Shown piece after piece: positions 7,296 through 17,033 of a stretch of DNA of 59,344 bases. The translations under genes were made by a program, and so were the position numbers. Below the pieces are notes generated by a model. That model was not told the DNA's origin, made no database searches, and worked only from the letters and a program-made list of their open reading frames with translations. Every line of letters begins with the position of its first letter. The stretch's first letter is position 1. The DNA is from Pseudomonas syringae (GTDB lineage: Bacteria; Pseudomonadota; Gammaproteobacteria; Pseudomonadales; Pseudomonadaceae): assembly GCF_000737245.1 (NCBI RefSeq), contig NZ_JPQU01000043.1, positions 1-59,344 of the forward strand, given 5' to 3'.

Positions 7296-8148
7296 GGTAG
7301 GCGGCCACCATAGGCGAACCGTCAAAAATCCCGATTCGAGGGAACTCGGATCCGGCCGGAAAACTGCCCAGCAGCTTCTGCAAGTCGTCTTGAGAGACAG
7401 CGCTCATCAGGTTTGCAGAGAGATCCGCAACCCTTCGTCTCTGGGCATCCAGCAACAGACTTGGGTAACCGCTCAATAACTGTTCGATGCGGGTCAGCCG
7501 TTCATTCAGCTTGAGCTCATAGCCGGTCATGAACAGCGGTTTGCCGTTGGCATCCCGGGACACCACCGCCACGCTGAGCAACTGCTGATCGAGCAATGCA
7601 TCGTAATATGGCCCAGACCACTTGCGGGCCATTGACTGGCAACTGGTCGAACAAGGCGCGCAATTGAACGGTACGGTTCTGCACAAACCCGGACGGAATA
7701 TCAAGCTGCGTGGAGAACGCGGCCCCCGCATCAGGAAAATAGAAAAACGTATCCACGGTCATCGCCTGCCCCGCAGTGCCGAACGCTTCGGCTGCAGAGG
7801 CTGCACGCGCGAGCCTGTCGATCGCGACACGGTTGTCGACGTCGTCTGGCGAGGGTGGGTTAAGCACCCAATGCATGGTGCTGCGCTGGAAGATATTGCT
7901 GCCAAACTCGTTGGCCGCTCCACTTTCCCAGCGCGTCATCAGCCGCTTGGCACCCTATTGTGCGTCGCGAAAGTCATCGTTATCTGGAAAGCAAACGCAT
8001 GCGCTGGCTCAGATCATTCAGAGCCTCGCTTTGCAGCTGCTCGAAGGTTCGCCAGGCGCTGAGCCCTGCAGCCACGCACCAGCAACGCCAGAACCAGCGC
8101 CAGCACACAGGTGATCCGCAGCGCCAGCGATCTTCGCCAACTCGTCAT
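7243..8148 (-). pseudogene. Last gene of the T6SS locus, multiply frameshifted
   Basis: The start codon overlaps the tssM stop (ATGA), so this was the next gene of the T6SS operon. It begins MTSWRRSLALRITCVLALVL, a membrane anchor (residues about 8-25). The coding sense then moves between frames: NDLSQRMRLLS, then DDFRDAQ followed by a TAG stop, then GAKRLMTRWESGAANEFGS and the stretch to VNGPQVV (to about 7630), then PYYDALLDQQLLSVAVVSRD to the end. At least three indels and one nonsense codon are needed. Joined up it would be a membrane-anchored periplasmic protein of about 300 residues. I do not recognise the family. The C-terminus may be cut by fusion to the ICE relic. Confidence 0.7.
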
Positions 8149-11100
8149 CGCACGCCGACTTTGCCAGAAGCGGTGCTATCTAGCTTTGAATCGACCCCCA
8201 TCTTGCGCGCAATCTCCCGTATCGCCCGCTGTGCAGCCGCATCGTCGCGCAACGACACCACCAGCAAACGTTGCACTTTTTCACCTGTGGCGGTTTGTGC
8301 AGCTTCACGTTGCGTAGCAAGCCCCAGGGTGCGCAATTGCGCCTCCAGGTTTCTCGTCCGCATTTCGTTGTCGTAGACACCCAGGTCCAGCCGCAACCCT
8401 TCGCCAGCTGCAAAACCGGTATCCACTGGCCGTGGTGTCCAGCACCAGGCGATCTGTGTAGGCGGTTGAATGTTGGCGACGCCCTGCTGAGCCGGCGACC
8501 CAAGTGCCGAAAGGCTCACGTTCAGGGCAGCGGCCTGAGCTTCCATCGCCGTGAGTTGCTCGGCAATGCTCTTCAGGCGCTCATCCAGGACCGCGACCTG
8601 CACCTGCAGCTCATCGGCTTTGGCGTACTTCTCCAGCAGCAGCTGTTCACCTTCCTGGCGATACGTCAGCTGGATGCCTATCAGGTTTTCGCTGCCCATC
8701 AGATTACGCTGGCTCGGAAAGTCGGTAGCGGTGAAGGTGTGTTGCCCGCCGTTGAACAATCGCAGGAAGTCTACGAAAGCGCGGTCGCCGGTCCAGTGCC
8801 GAATCAGCTTGAAGTTGGCGAAGCTGATCTCCAGCGAGACGTCCGCACAGGCTCCTGGCGCCCAGACGAAACTGGCGCTGGTCGGGAAGTTGAAGTTGTC
8901 CAAAACCGTGGAGCGGCCACTGCATTGCAGGGTCAGGCGCGTTTGCTGAGGCAAGGAGCGAGCACTGATGTTGACCTGGGAGGGCGAGGCCGAAAGCTCC
9001 ACCACCGCAGCAGTCGCCTGCAGCGTTGCAATGCTTTGCTTGAGCTCAGCCCGTTGCGCCGTCAGGGTTTTCTGCTCGGCGTCCAGCGCCTGCTTGCTTT
9101 GCTGCTCAGTCGCTTGCTGGGTCTGGCTTTGTCGTTGCGCGCTGACCAGATCGTTCTGCGCGTGCTGCATGCGACTGACGTAGGCATAGAACGCCCCGGT
9201 CAACGGGATCTGAACACCCAGGGACTCACGCCCGCTGTAGCGCTGCGCGTCGCGCTGCACAAAGGTTTTTACCGGCCCGTTCATAAACGCGGGCAGTTGG
9301 CCGCGATCTCCGTACAGCAACTCATTGAGCATCACCGGATCGCGCACACCCTGGATTGAACTGAGCAACTGCCCACTCCAATCACTCTGCAGACGGCAGG
9401 CGGCCACCTCCGCGACATAGTGCGAAGAGAAATCCAATTGCCCGGTCGCCAGTGACCAGACCACATCTTCACGCGGGTCTGGCCCCTTGAGTGCCCGGAT
9501 CAACGCAGTCCGAATGCTATCGGCTTCCCACAGCGGCGCCGCTTTGACCGCCGGGTCCGCACCAAAGCCCCACGTATCGAGCGCGACCTGGAATGCCTGG
9601 GCGTCGTTTTTCTGCAGATCGTCAATCACCCCTTTCATGAGCTGCCCAAACCGGGCCAGCGCACGGGTCTGCGTCAGTTCATCGCGCAGACCACTGACAC
9701 CGCTTTCGATTGATCCGCCATTGACCATGCCTTTGAGCACGTCGCCGCCCAGCGCATTGGTCACCTTGAAATTGGCCAACACGCCAGGCTCGACGTGCAG
9801 ATCATTATTGGCCGCCAGCTTGAGCAGACGATCCATCGCCACCGCACGACTGGCCCATGGCGCCCGGTGCTCCACCGGAATCAACTCGAAGCGCGCAGCA
9901 CTGCGATGCAACAGCCTGATAAACGGGTCGTTGGGAGTGCCCACCACACTGAGCGTCTGTTGCCAGTCACTGCGGGTTTTCAGACGTGTCTGGGAGCTGA
10001 GCAAACTGCCCTGGATAAACCGGTACCAAGCGTCCTGAGTGTCACTCTGGTAATGCTCCAGAAACTTCACCCGCTGCGCTTTCCACAAGGTCTGGTCGCG
10101 GCTGGCCAGGCCCAGTTCATCAATGAAGCCCAGAATTGCGCTGTGCCCTTGCGCGGTGTAGGCACCGGACAGGCTCAGGTTTGGGTTATCGGTGTCGGTC
10201 CAGTATTCGCTGAGCTGGATCGGCGGCAAATTACCCTGTAGCTCTGCCCACTCCGTGAGCCAGACCAACGGGCGCCCTTCAAGCCCCATGCTTTCGAGCT
10301 GCCCTAACAGTCCGGCCCGCTGGGTCTGCATCTGCGCGATGTCGGTTTGCCACTCCAGATAGGAGCGATAAGTAGACCCCAAGGTGACCAACTGCCCTGC
10401 GCCTATGGTCTGTTTAGAGCCATAGGCCAGGTTCAGAAAGCCCACCTCGGAGCCGGGAAGTGGCAGGTTTTCCATTGACTGATTATTCAGACGGGCGTCG
10501 AGCAGATTAATCCTGCGGACCAGGAACTCCACATACGCGGCAATCAATCGCGGGTCGCCATTGTTCAGCGCATTGCGCAGATTCTGTGAAATGAATCCAT
10601 CGAAAACCGGGTGACGTATTTCGCTATCGAACAGGCTGACGTAGTCGGCCCGATAGTGCTCTTGCACGTCATCGATATGCCGTGAGAACGGAAGTAAGGA
10701 ACGCCAGCCGCCTTGCTGCGCCTCAGATAAATTGATCAACGCCTGGCGGTAACGACGCAAGGCGTCCAGATCAGTTTCCAGCCCACCCGCGAAATCGGTG
10801 ACAGCAGGCGGTTCGTGGAGCGCTTCAGCGAGCACCCCTTGGGTGTGACGATCGGCATAGAACATCAAGGCAGCAAACCCCACGCACAATCCCAGCCAGG
10901 CAATCACTGCGGCATGGGCCAGCAGACGTCGCCAGCGATGCCAGCTGTCGATGGCTTGATACGCGTAACGCTGACCCGGCAACAGCTGCCCCAGCAGGTC
11001 ATGACTGAACCAACCCTCTGCCCGCCCCTCTGCATCGGCAGATTGTGCGGTGAGAAACAGCCCGCTCAGCAGCGGCGACTCGCTGTAGGGACTGGCATCA

Positions 11101-12086
11101 AATGCGGGCGAGAGCAGTTTCTCAAGGCGCGGACGCAAATCATCAATGCGTTCCGGCAGGCTGAATGCCTGCTCGTCGGGCAGGCCGCGCACGCCCAGCT
11201 CTATGCGCAAATCAGACAGGCGCCGGGCAAGCCCTGTGAAGACTTCATCCAGAAAAGCGCCCGCACCCGTGCGTTGCTGGCTGAGCAAGCCAAAGGGCTG
11301 TTCGCGCTGTACCGGCGTCAGTGCCGCCCCCCATTGTGTGAAACCAGGCAGAGCCTCGGCATGAGTCACGATGAAATAGACTGGCAGACGGGCACCGAAA
11401 ACCTTCACCAAATCATCCAGACGACGGCGCAAATGGTGCCCCTGTTCGCCCAGAGCCTCATCGGAGTCCGCCAGCAGGCGTTTGCTGTCGATCACCAGCA
11501 ACACGCCATTGAGCGGCTCGCGACGCCGGGAGCGCAATAACCAGTACAGCAAACGCCGCCATTCAGGGCCTGCATCGCTATGACCTTCAGACAGGCGTCC
11601 GGCAGGGTCAATCACCACTGCGCGCTCCAGGAACCACCAATCCAGCGTCCCGGTAGCAGCCGCCTGCTTGCCCGGGTTGGCCGAGCGCAACGCAGAGGTA
11701 AGACCGCTGTGGTTCAACAGGCTGCTCTTGCCACAGCCGCTCTGGCCCAACATCAGGAACCAAGGCAGGACATACATCGGTGAACCCAGCCGGCTCAGGC
11801 GCGAATCGCGCAGCCCGCGCACACCACGGTTCCAGTCTTGGTCCAGATGAGGGGATTCATCCCGACGACTCTGCGGCAGCTCGCCTTTCATCCGCGCACG
11901 CAAGCGCCATGCGTACCAGCGGCGCACGACCCAGCGGACCAACACAACCAGCGCCAGGGTCGCGATAAAAATCACCGGCACGTACCACAGCGGCCAGCCC
12001 TCGTAGAGCACCAGCGCCCAGAGCAGCACTGCAAACCCAGCCAGGAGCAGCACCCAGAGCAAGAAAACGCCTGCCTTCTTCAACAT
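8145..12086 (-). CDS. tssM: T6SS inner-membrane protein TssM (IcmF/VasK)
   Basis: 1313-residue TssM, the large inner-membrane subunit of the TssJLM complex that spans the periplasm and anchors the T6SS. Two N-terminal membrane segments (about residues 5-30 and 33-55), a cytoplasmic NTPase-like domain with Walker A GQSGCGKSS (about 113-121), and a third membrane segment near residue 390 (LAHAAVIAWLGLCVGFAALM) precede the long periplasmic domain. That domain includes a coiled-coil stretch (about 975-1030, rich in Q, A, E) and the C-terminal TssJ-binding part. It is somewhat longer than usual (about 1100-1200). It overlaps tssL by one base and the following pseudogene by four. Confidence 0.93.
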   Translation of the reverse strand: MLKKAGVFLLWVLLLAGFAVLLWALVLYEGWPLWYVPVIFIATLALVVLVRWVVRRWYAWRLRARMKGELPQSRRDESPHLDQDWNRGVRGLRDSRLSRLGSPMYVLPWFLMLGQSGCGKSSLLNHSGLTSALRSANPGKQAAATGTLDWWFLERAVVIDPAGRLSEGHSDAGPEWRRLLYWLLRSRRREPLNGVLLVIDSKRLLADSDEALGEQGHHLRRRLDDLVKVFGARLPVYFIVTHAEALPGFTQWGAALTPVQREQPFGLLSQQRTGAGAFLDEVFTGLARRLSDLRIELGVRGLPDEQAFSLPERIDDLRPRLEKLLSPAFDASPYSESPLLSGLFLTAQSADAEGRAEGWFSHDLLGQLLPGQRYAYQAIDSWHRWRRLLAHAAVIAWLGLCVGFAALMFYADRHTQGVLAEALHEPPAVTDFAGGLETDLDALRRYRQALINLSEAQQGGWRSLLPFSRHIDDVQEHYRADYVSLFDSEIRHPVFDGFISQNLRNALNNGDPRLIAAYVEFLVRRINLLDARLNNQSMENLPLPGSEVGFLNLAYGSKQTIGAGQLVTLGSTYRSYLEWQTDIAQMQTQRAGLLGQLESMGLEGRPLVWLTEWAELQGNLPPIQLSEYWTDTDNPNLSLSGAYTAQGHSAILGFIDELGLASRDQTLWKAQRVKFLEHYQSDTQDAWYRFIQGSLLSSQTRLKTRSDWQQTLSVVGTPNDPFIRLLHRSAARFELIPVEHRAPWASRAVAMDRLLKLAANNDLHVEPGVLANFKVTNALGGDVLKGMVNGGSIESGVSGLRDELTQTRALARFGQLMKGVIDDLQKNDAQAFQVALDTWGFGADPAVKAAPLWEADSIRTALIRALKGPDPREDVVWSLATGQLDFSSHYVAEVAACRLQSDWSGQLLSSIQGVRDPVMLNELLYGDRGQLPAFMNGPVKTFVQRDAQRYSGRESLGVQIPLTGAFYAYVSRMQHAQNDLVSAQRQSQTQQATEQQSKQALDAEQKTLTAQRAELKQSIATLQATAAVVELSASPSQVNISARSLPQQTRLTLQCSGRSTVLDNFNFPTSASFVWAPGACADVSLEISFANFKLIRHWTGDRAFVDFLRLFNGGQHTFTATDFPSQRNLMGSENLIGIQLTYRQEGEQLLLEKYAKADELQVQVAVLDERLKSIAEQLTAMEAQAAALNVSLSALGSPAQQGVANIQPPTQIAWCWTPRPVDTGFAAGEGLRLDLGVYDNEMRTRNLEAQLRTLGLATQREAAQTATGEKVQRLLVVSLRDDAAAQRAIREIARKMGVDSKLDSTASGKVGVR

Positions 12087-12754
12087 CAGCGCATCTCCAG
12101 TATTTGGCTGACTTGACGACCCAAAGAGAGATCGAAACTGATGTAAAGCACGGTCAACACGATCAAAGGAATCCCGATCAGCAACAGCAGGGAAATGCCC
12201 GGCAGACCACGACGTACCACACGAGCGCGCTTGGTCAGCAGGTCTTCAGGTTGCGAAAAAAGATGGCTGGTTGCATCCAGCCCCACCATCTGGTGATCAA
12301 GAATGATCCGCTCCATCAGCAACCTGCGGTACTGGGCCAGCTCGCCACCGGGACGCGCCGCATAGCGACCTCCAAAGCCACTTAACAAGGCCAGCCCGAA
12401 CACTTCGCGAGCCTGCACCGCAGCCTCAGGCAGCGCCTCCAGGCGCTGGAAGAACTCGACACCTGCCCGGGTGGTGGAGAAGTAATGCCGCTGCAACGGA
12501 GCCCGGCGCCATTGCGCAGAACCCGGCCATTCGCGAGACATGGCGGTTTCGTCAATCCAGGCCACCACGGCGAACAACGCCTCGCGAACCTCAGCTTCGG
12601 CAAATTGCAACTCGCGAGCACGATTGGCGGCGGCATCAAGCAGCGCAATCAACGCTGGTGCCAGGTCTTCATAGGTCTGTGAGGGATCACTGATGCCGCG
12701 CTTGGCGGCATCGAAAACGGGCGCCCAGCAGTAAGAAAGTCGCCGATTGCTCAT
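12086..12754 (-). CDS. tssL: T6SS inner-membrane protein TssL (DotU)
   Basis: 222-residue DotU-family protein. TssL sits in the inner membrane with its helical bundle in the cytoplasm, binds TssM and docks the baseplate through TssK. The helical domain has the family core (AVVAWIDETAMS, about residues 67-78, and EVFGLALLSGFGGRYA, about 117-133), and a single C-terminal anchor lies at about 185-208 (GISLLLLIGIPLIVLTVLYI). There is no fused peptidoglycan-binding OmpA domain, so wall anchoring must come from elsewhere. It overlaps tssK by 4 bases. Confidence 0.93.
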   Translation of the reverse strand: MSNRRLSYCWAPVFDAAKRGISDPSQTYEDLAPALIALLDAAANRARELQFAEAEVREALFAVVAWIDETAMSREWPGSAQWRRAPLQRHYFSTTRAGVEFFQRLEALPEAAVQAREVFGLALLSGFGGRYAARPGGELAQYRRLLMERIILDHQMVGLDATSHLFSQPEDLLTKRARVVRRGLPGISLLLLIGIPLIVLTVLYISFDLSLGRQVSQILEMR

Positions 12755-14133
12755 GAACGCACTACCACCAGATCAATCACCAGGTCAGCTGGCGGCTGGG
12801 GCAGAAAGAACGCTGCCTGACGCTCTTTGAGCAGCGCTTCCCAGCCATCACTGAGCGTTTCCAGGCGGAAGTACAGCGCCCCGGCAACTCGCGGCAAACC
12901 TTGTGGCGGGACTTGCAGATAAATCAGCTCGACACCAGGCAGGGCACGGTTGACCAGGCCCTGCATGACGCTGGCGGCGCCCAGCTTGCCGTCCAACGGT
13001 AGGTTCTCGGCCATCCAGGTCGGATCGACGGCACTGCGTGCCACCAGAAAATAGCGGTGGCGAGGGCCAAAAAAAGCATCCGGCAGTTCGGCTTGATAAA
13101 AACCATCGTGCAGTTGCAAACGAACCAGCAACTCGGAGCCGATGCTGATTTCATTGAGTTGCTGGCCAATCAACGCCACCAGCGCAATGATCGCGGCCCC
13201 TGCCTCCTCATGTTTGTAAGGCGGGACCAGCGCACGGTCATCCGGCGTTTCACCGAGCATGTCGCAGATATCGGAAAACAGACTCAGCTCACCTACCAGC
13301 TGACGCAGGGTGCCGTAAAGCTGCCAGGGCGATACCTGCGGTGTTTCCAGCAAATGAGTCAGCAGCGGGCCATAACGATTCAGCATCGCCAGGGCCATCA
13401 GGTGATTGATCTGCGCGCCGTCAACGTCGCCGCGCCGCGATTCGCCAGGCTGCTTGTACACCGACAACTGCCGGGCTCGGCCGACCAGCTCGTCGCGTAC
13501 TTCGCGCAGCGTTTGCAGCAGCATGGGCGATGCCGCCAGATTGACCGAGGGTGGTACGTAGCGCTGCGCAACTCGCACCCGGTCCCCATCGAGATCGAGA
13601 CGAGCGATGGGCAGCAACTCATAAACGCTCAAATGCTCCAGTTCGTCTTCCCAAAACAACCGCAGCACATACGACATCGAACGCACGCGGGCTTCCGGTG
13701 AGTTACCGAGACGGTCGGCGATGACTTCCGGGTCAGCAGCCACGACAAAGCGCGCTTCTGCCCGAACTCCATCAGCCAGGGTTTCGAAGACTTGGGCATT
13801 GGCATCACCGGGCAGCAAGCGACGCAGACCAACATACAACGTACGCCCGCCGCTGAAATCGCTCAGGTCGAGCGTGCGCGACTCCAGCACGGCGTTGCCC
13901 GGATACTCCGCCAGCGTGCCCTCGGGAAAGCGCACCGACAACTGATCCAGCAAGCACTGCTTGGCGGCCAGCGCCGACTCGTTGATCTTCAGCGAAATCA
14001 AGCCCCATGGGTAAGGGTGATTCAGCTCGGTGGTGCGCCTCAAACGGTGCTCAATCCGCGCATCATTCTGCTGAAAATGCTGAGGCTGGAGGAACAAGCC
14101 CTGATGCCAATACAACAACTGATCGATATTCAT
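12751..14133 (-). CDS. tssK: T6SS baseplate protein TssK
   Basis: 460-residue TssK (ImpJ/VasE family), the trimeric baseplate subunit that links the TssEFG wedges to the TssLM membrane complex. The N-terminus shows the family start (LYWHQGLFLQPQHFQQND, residues about 7-24), and the C-terminal third holds the receptor-binding-like domain. Length is normal. The ATG overlaps the preceding region cleanly and the stop overlaps tssL. It follows tssJ by 59 bases. Confidence 0.94.
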   Translation of the reverse strand: MNIDQLLYWHQGLFLQPQHFQQNDARIEHRLRRTTELNHPYPWGLISLKINESALAAKQCLLDQLSVRFPEGTLAEYPGNAVLESRTLDLSDFSGGRTLYVGLRRLLPGDANAQVFETLADGVRAEARFVVAADPEVIADRLGNSPEARVRSMSYVLRLFWEDELEHLSVYELLPIARLDLDGDRVRVAQRYVPPSVNLAASPMLLQTLREVRDELVGRARQLSVYKQPGESRRGDVDGAQINHLMALAMLNRYGPLLTHLLETPQVSPWQLYGTLRQLVGELSLFSDICDMLGETPDDRALVPPYKHEEAGAAIIALVALIGQQLNEISIGSELLVRLQLHDGFYQAELPDAFFGPRHRYFLVARSAVDPTWMAENLPLDGKLGAASVMQGLVNRALPGVELIYLQVPPQGLPRVAGALYFRLETLSDGWEALLKERQAAFFLPQPPADLVIDLVVVRS

Positions 14134-14192
14134 AGGGCTCGCGTTCGTGCAAAAAGATGGAAAAAGTGGTGATCACATTCAGGACGTAAGGA

Positions 14193-14810
14193 TCAGTCCC
14201 TAGCGTCCGGCAGACGAACCTCGCCTTCCCTGGGCTGCACGGGTTTGGGCAACGCGAGGCGGCTTTCTTTGCCACGCAGCAGCGCATCCGGCCCTGCCAA
14301 TAAATCAATGGCAATCGGCCTGGGCGTAGCGGTCCAGGTCTTGCTGAACCATCCCGTGGAAGTTACGTCCACACCCACCTGATAAAGCTTGGCGCTACGG
14401 GCCGGGTCCAGGTGGGCATAACCGGCGGCGATACCCACCATCCTGGCGCCCTCCAGCCTTGGCAGGCGCAACTGCTTGCTCTGACCCGGTTCGATGAACA
14501 GCCGCGTCAGGCCGATCATCCCGGTCGGTGCGCTGTTCATCAGCAACAGGCTGCTCAATTGCTGAGAGCTGCCGGTGTAAGCCGAAAACGCACTGATCTG
14601 ATCGAACTGCGCGACCACTACCAGCAGGTTATGCGCCTGACCGTCGTACTGATTGAGGTCGTTATCGGCGGTAAACGTCAGCTCGATAGCGTTTTCGGTG
14701 TAATCCCACTTGAGTTCGGCGAGGGCCTTTTGCTCAGGGGTGAGCTCCTGGGAGCTGCAGGCGGTGAGCAGCAGACAGAGCGTGAGCAGTGGCGCAATTA
14801 CCTTAATCAT
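14193..14810 (-). CDS. tssJ: T6SS outer-membrane lipoprotein TssJ (VasD)
   Basis: 205-residue lipoprotein. The start at 14810 (MIKVIAPLLTLCLLLTAC) gives a lipoprotein signal peptide with the lipobox LLTAC and lipidated Cys18; the longer in-frame reading to 14861 would bury it. TssJ is the outer-membrane lipoprotein that recruits TssM. The mature part follows the VasD transthyretin-like pattern (IELTFTADNDLNQYDGQAHN near residues 40-60; VVVAQF; a loop MNSAPTGMIGLTRLFIEPGQ near 92-111). The C-terminal 40 residues extend past the usual end and are proline- and arginine-rich. Confidence 0.88.
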   Translation of the reverse strand: MIKVIAPLLTLCLLLTACSSQELTPEQKALAELKWDYTENAIELTFTADNDLNQYDGQAHNLLVVVAQFDQISAFSAYTGSSQQLSSLLLMNSAPTGMIGLTRLFIEPGQSKQLRLPRLEGARMVGIAAGYAHLDPARSAKLYQVGVDVTSTGWFSKTWTATPRPIAIDLLAGPDALLRGKESRLALPKPVQPREGEVRLPDARD

Positions 14811-15005
14811 CCGAGCACCCGTGCGCGTGTCGGCGTTTTGCGCCGACCCAAGGCAGTGCAACTGTTTGTCACGGCTTCATTTTTGATCATCATCACACCT
14901 ACCCTTGACCCCATTTATTCATTCGCCATCGGGCGTCTGTAACTTCACCGCTTAGCGCCAGGCTGTGGCGCCATGCCTCGGTCTTGCCTGACACCGTTGC
15001 CTTGA

Positions 15006-15413
15006 TCAGGACATGACCATGACCACGGTCTGACTTGGAGCGCTGACCATCCCCGTGGTGTTGGGCGGGGTTCCGTTGTGAGCTGTCTGCGAGGTGAGCC
15101 GCACGGCGGGCATACCGCCCACCATGACCGCGACGCTGCCATCGATAAATGCCATCGAACCCATTATTACCCCGCTCACCACGCCTCCCCCCACGCCGGG
15201 CTCGTCGCCGGTGCTCAACAAGACCTTGCTCATGAAATTCATTGCAGGCAAACCACAGACCAGGACCGGCATAACCAATCCGCCTGGATCAGCCAGGGAG
15301 GTATCAGCCGTATTGGGGTAAGGCATTGGCATCGGTCCGGCGGGCGTTGGCGTCTTGCAGATGTCAGGCACCGTGGAATTCGCGGTCGCACCGCCATTGT
15401 TGAGCATGTACAT
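15006..15413 (-). CDS. PAAR-like protein, DUF4150 family
   Basis: 135-residue PAAR-like spike-tip protein (DUF4150). It would cap the VgrG spike of the T6SS. The ATG at 15413 follows AGGAGGGG; an in-frame extension upstream lacks family similarity. Family pattern: TVPDICKTPTPAGPMPMPYPN, then GGVVSGVIMGSMAFIDGS and VMVGGMPAVRLT with repeated glycine-rich turns. Many DUF4150 proteins carry a toxin domain after this part, but this one stops right after the PAAR unit. It lies 13 bases after the DUF3540 gene, and the DUF2169 and DUF3540 neighbours are its usual loading partners. Confidence 0.85.
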   Translation of the reverse strand: MYMLNNGGATANSTVPDICKTPTPAGPMPMPYPNTADTSLADPGGLVMPVLVCGLPAMNFMSKVLLSTGDEPGVGGGVVSGVIMGSMAFIDGSVAVMVGGMPAVRLTSQTAHNGTPPNTTGMVSAPSQTVVMVMS

Positions 15414-15426
15414 AGCGAGTCCCCTC

Positions 15427-16074
15427 CTAACCCAGCTTGATGCGTTCGCCGCGGACGGCAACGGTGACTTCGGCAAACAAATCCAGCGTCTCGCCGCGCA
15501 GGCTCCAGTCTTTGTCAACGCGCTGGCGAAGCGACCCCGAGGTCAGCTCCTCATGGCCTTTGACCTCACGGCGGCTCTGGCTGTAGTTCGCGGTATGTCG
15601 CACCGCTTTCTCGCAATGCCTGATTGCGCTGTCGTTGCGCTCGTTCCAATAGTGATCCGAACGCTCACCCGTGACGCTCAGCGCCTTGACGCCAACCTGC
15701 GCCTCAGTGAAATGCGCCACAGCGTGATCGGCACGCAGTGCAAGCATGGGCCCCGTATCCGCCGAGAGGCCATCGCGGGTCTTAATGCTCAATGCGCCAC
15801 TGGGCAGGCTCAAATGCACGTCGCCTTCTACACGCAGCTGCGAGGGCTGCTGTTGAGTGCGCTCCAGCACGCTAAGGATGTAGCCATCCTCCCCCGCCAG
15901 CGTAATAAGCACCGTGTCGCCAACGGCGGGGTGAAGCAGGCAACCCATGGCGGTTTTTAACCAGTAGCGATGGCCTTGCGCGCTGACGACGCCAAAACGC
16001 TCGCCGCTGACCGCATTGATCTGTGCATGGCGCAACACGGCCGGGGAGTCGATAAAGTTCAGGGCTTCTTGCAT
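15427..16074 (-). CDS. DUF3540 family protein, T6SS tip accessory
   Basis: 215-residue DUF3540 protein, a family found only beside DUF2169 and DUF4150 genes in T6SS loci. The N-terminal part (VGDTVLITLAGEDGYILSVLER, about residues 51-72) resembles the OB-fold of VgrG/gp5, followed by a strand-rich stretch (LRVEGDVHLSLPSGALSIKT) and an amphipathic helical segment before a final V-x-V-R-G-E-R-I-K-L-G end. It probably helps assemble the PAAR-like tip or its cargo. The exact job is not established. It is translationally close to both neighbours (9 and 13 bases). Confidence 0.8.
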   Translation of the reverse strand: MQEALNFIDSPAVLRHAQINAVSGERFGVVSAQGHRYWLKTAMGCLLHPAVGDTVLITLAGEDGYILSVLERTQQQPSQLRVEGDVHLSLPSGALSIKTRDGLSADTGPMLALRADHAVAHFTEAQVGVKALSVTGERSDHYWNERNDSAIRHCEKAVRHTANYSQSRREVKGHEELTSGSLRQRVDKDWSLRGETLDLFAEVTVAVRGERIKLG

Positions 16075-16082
16075 CGCAGGGC

Positions 16083-17033
16083 CTATAGAGTGGGTAGCCA
16101 GCGTTGCGCCGCCAGGCGATCGCTGTCTTCAGGACGGAGGGTGGCTACGTTGGAACCGCGCCAGTCACAATGGGTAACGTCGGCACCGTGAAAATCAGCA
16201 CCGTTGAGCCTGGCGTCCACAAAGCTTGCCCGAGGCGCTTGCAGCGCCTCGCACAGCGCATACTCAAGAGAAGCTTTGGCGAACACGGCATCGGATAACT
16301 GGGCGTTGTTCAGACACGCCATGTTCAGGCTGGCCTCAGTGAAATCAGCGCCTGGCAGGTGTGCATCGGCAAAAATGGCTTTATCCAGGCGTGCGCCTTT
16401 AAACACCACACGTAAACCCTGGCTCTGGTAGAAAGACGCTGACGGGGCATCACACCCCGTGAAATCCGCAGCCGTAAGCGTGGAACGATCAAAAGCGCAC
16501 TGGTGCAAAATCATCGCGGTGAAGCGCGCCCGCTCCAGCAGGCAATTGATAAACCGCGTCTGTGACCAGCGAGTTTGAGCGGTTTGCAGATCAGTCAGGG
16601 TGCAAGCCTCCCATTGGCTGGTCTGCATACTGGCCTCTTCCAAACGCGGGCGAGCAAACACACCCTCGTTCACCGACAGCCCCGTGATTGTGGCCTTGCG
16701 CAAATCCAGATCATTGCCCGTGCAGCGCAGCCATAGACCATGATCCAGCCGGGAACCTGACAAGCTTGCCCCGTTCAATATGCAGTCGGTGAGCGTTGAA
16801 TCGGTGAACGCGCAGTCGTCGAATTGCGCCCCGGACAGTTCGCAGGATATCCATGAACAGCCTTCAAGATGAGCGCGGGAAAAAATTGCCCCACGCGCAT
16901 TGACGCCCTCAAAGCGGACATTGCGAAGATCAATTGCGCGATAGTTTCCACCTTCCAGATCAAGCCCCACCAACGGCTCATTGCTGGCGACCAGCATTTG
17001 CAACTGATCAGCTGTCAATGTTTGCTCAGACAT
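16083..17033 (-). CDS. Pentapeptide repeat protein of the T6SS tip module
   Basis: 316-residue protein almost wholly made of pentapeptide repeats (pattern A-x-L/F-x-x), for example ADFTGCDAPSASF and LPGADFTEASLNMACL, which fold as a right-handed quadrilateral beta-helix. Repeats run from about residue 24 to 300. Its start overlaps the end of the DUF2169 gene by 8 bases, and the same repeats make up the C-terminal third of that protein, so the two may stack on or imitate each other. Family members in this position are thought to act with the DUF2169 adaptor. No catalytic residues are visible. Confidence 0.82.
   Translation of the reverse strand: MSEQTLTADQLQMLVASNEPLVGLDLEGGNYRAIDLRNVRFEGVNARGAIFSRAHLEGCSWISCELSGAQFDDCAFTDSTLTDCILNGASLSGSRLDHGLWLRCTGNDLDLRKATITGLSVNEGVFARPRLEEASMQTSQWEACTLTDLQTAQTRWSQTRFINCLLERARFTAMILHQCAFDRSTLTAADFTGCDAPSASFYQSQGLRVVFKGARLDKAIFADAHLPGADFTEASLNMACLNNAQLSDAVFAKASLEYALCEALQAPRASFVDARLNGADFHGADVTHCDWRGSNVATLRPEDSDRLAAQRWLPTL

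Noticed and set aside
8271..9359. Long plus-strand frame (362 codons) opposite tssM
   Set aside because: It is the antisense shadow of a well-conserved tssM region; its peptide is not protein-like and lacks a start signal.
15006..15518. Longer N-terminus for the PAAR-like protein
   Set aside because: The extra 35 residues lie upstream of a strong AGGAGG site and overlap the end of the DUF3540 gene; the family begins at MYMLNN.
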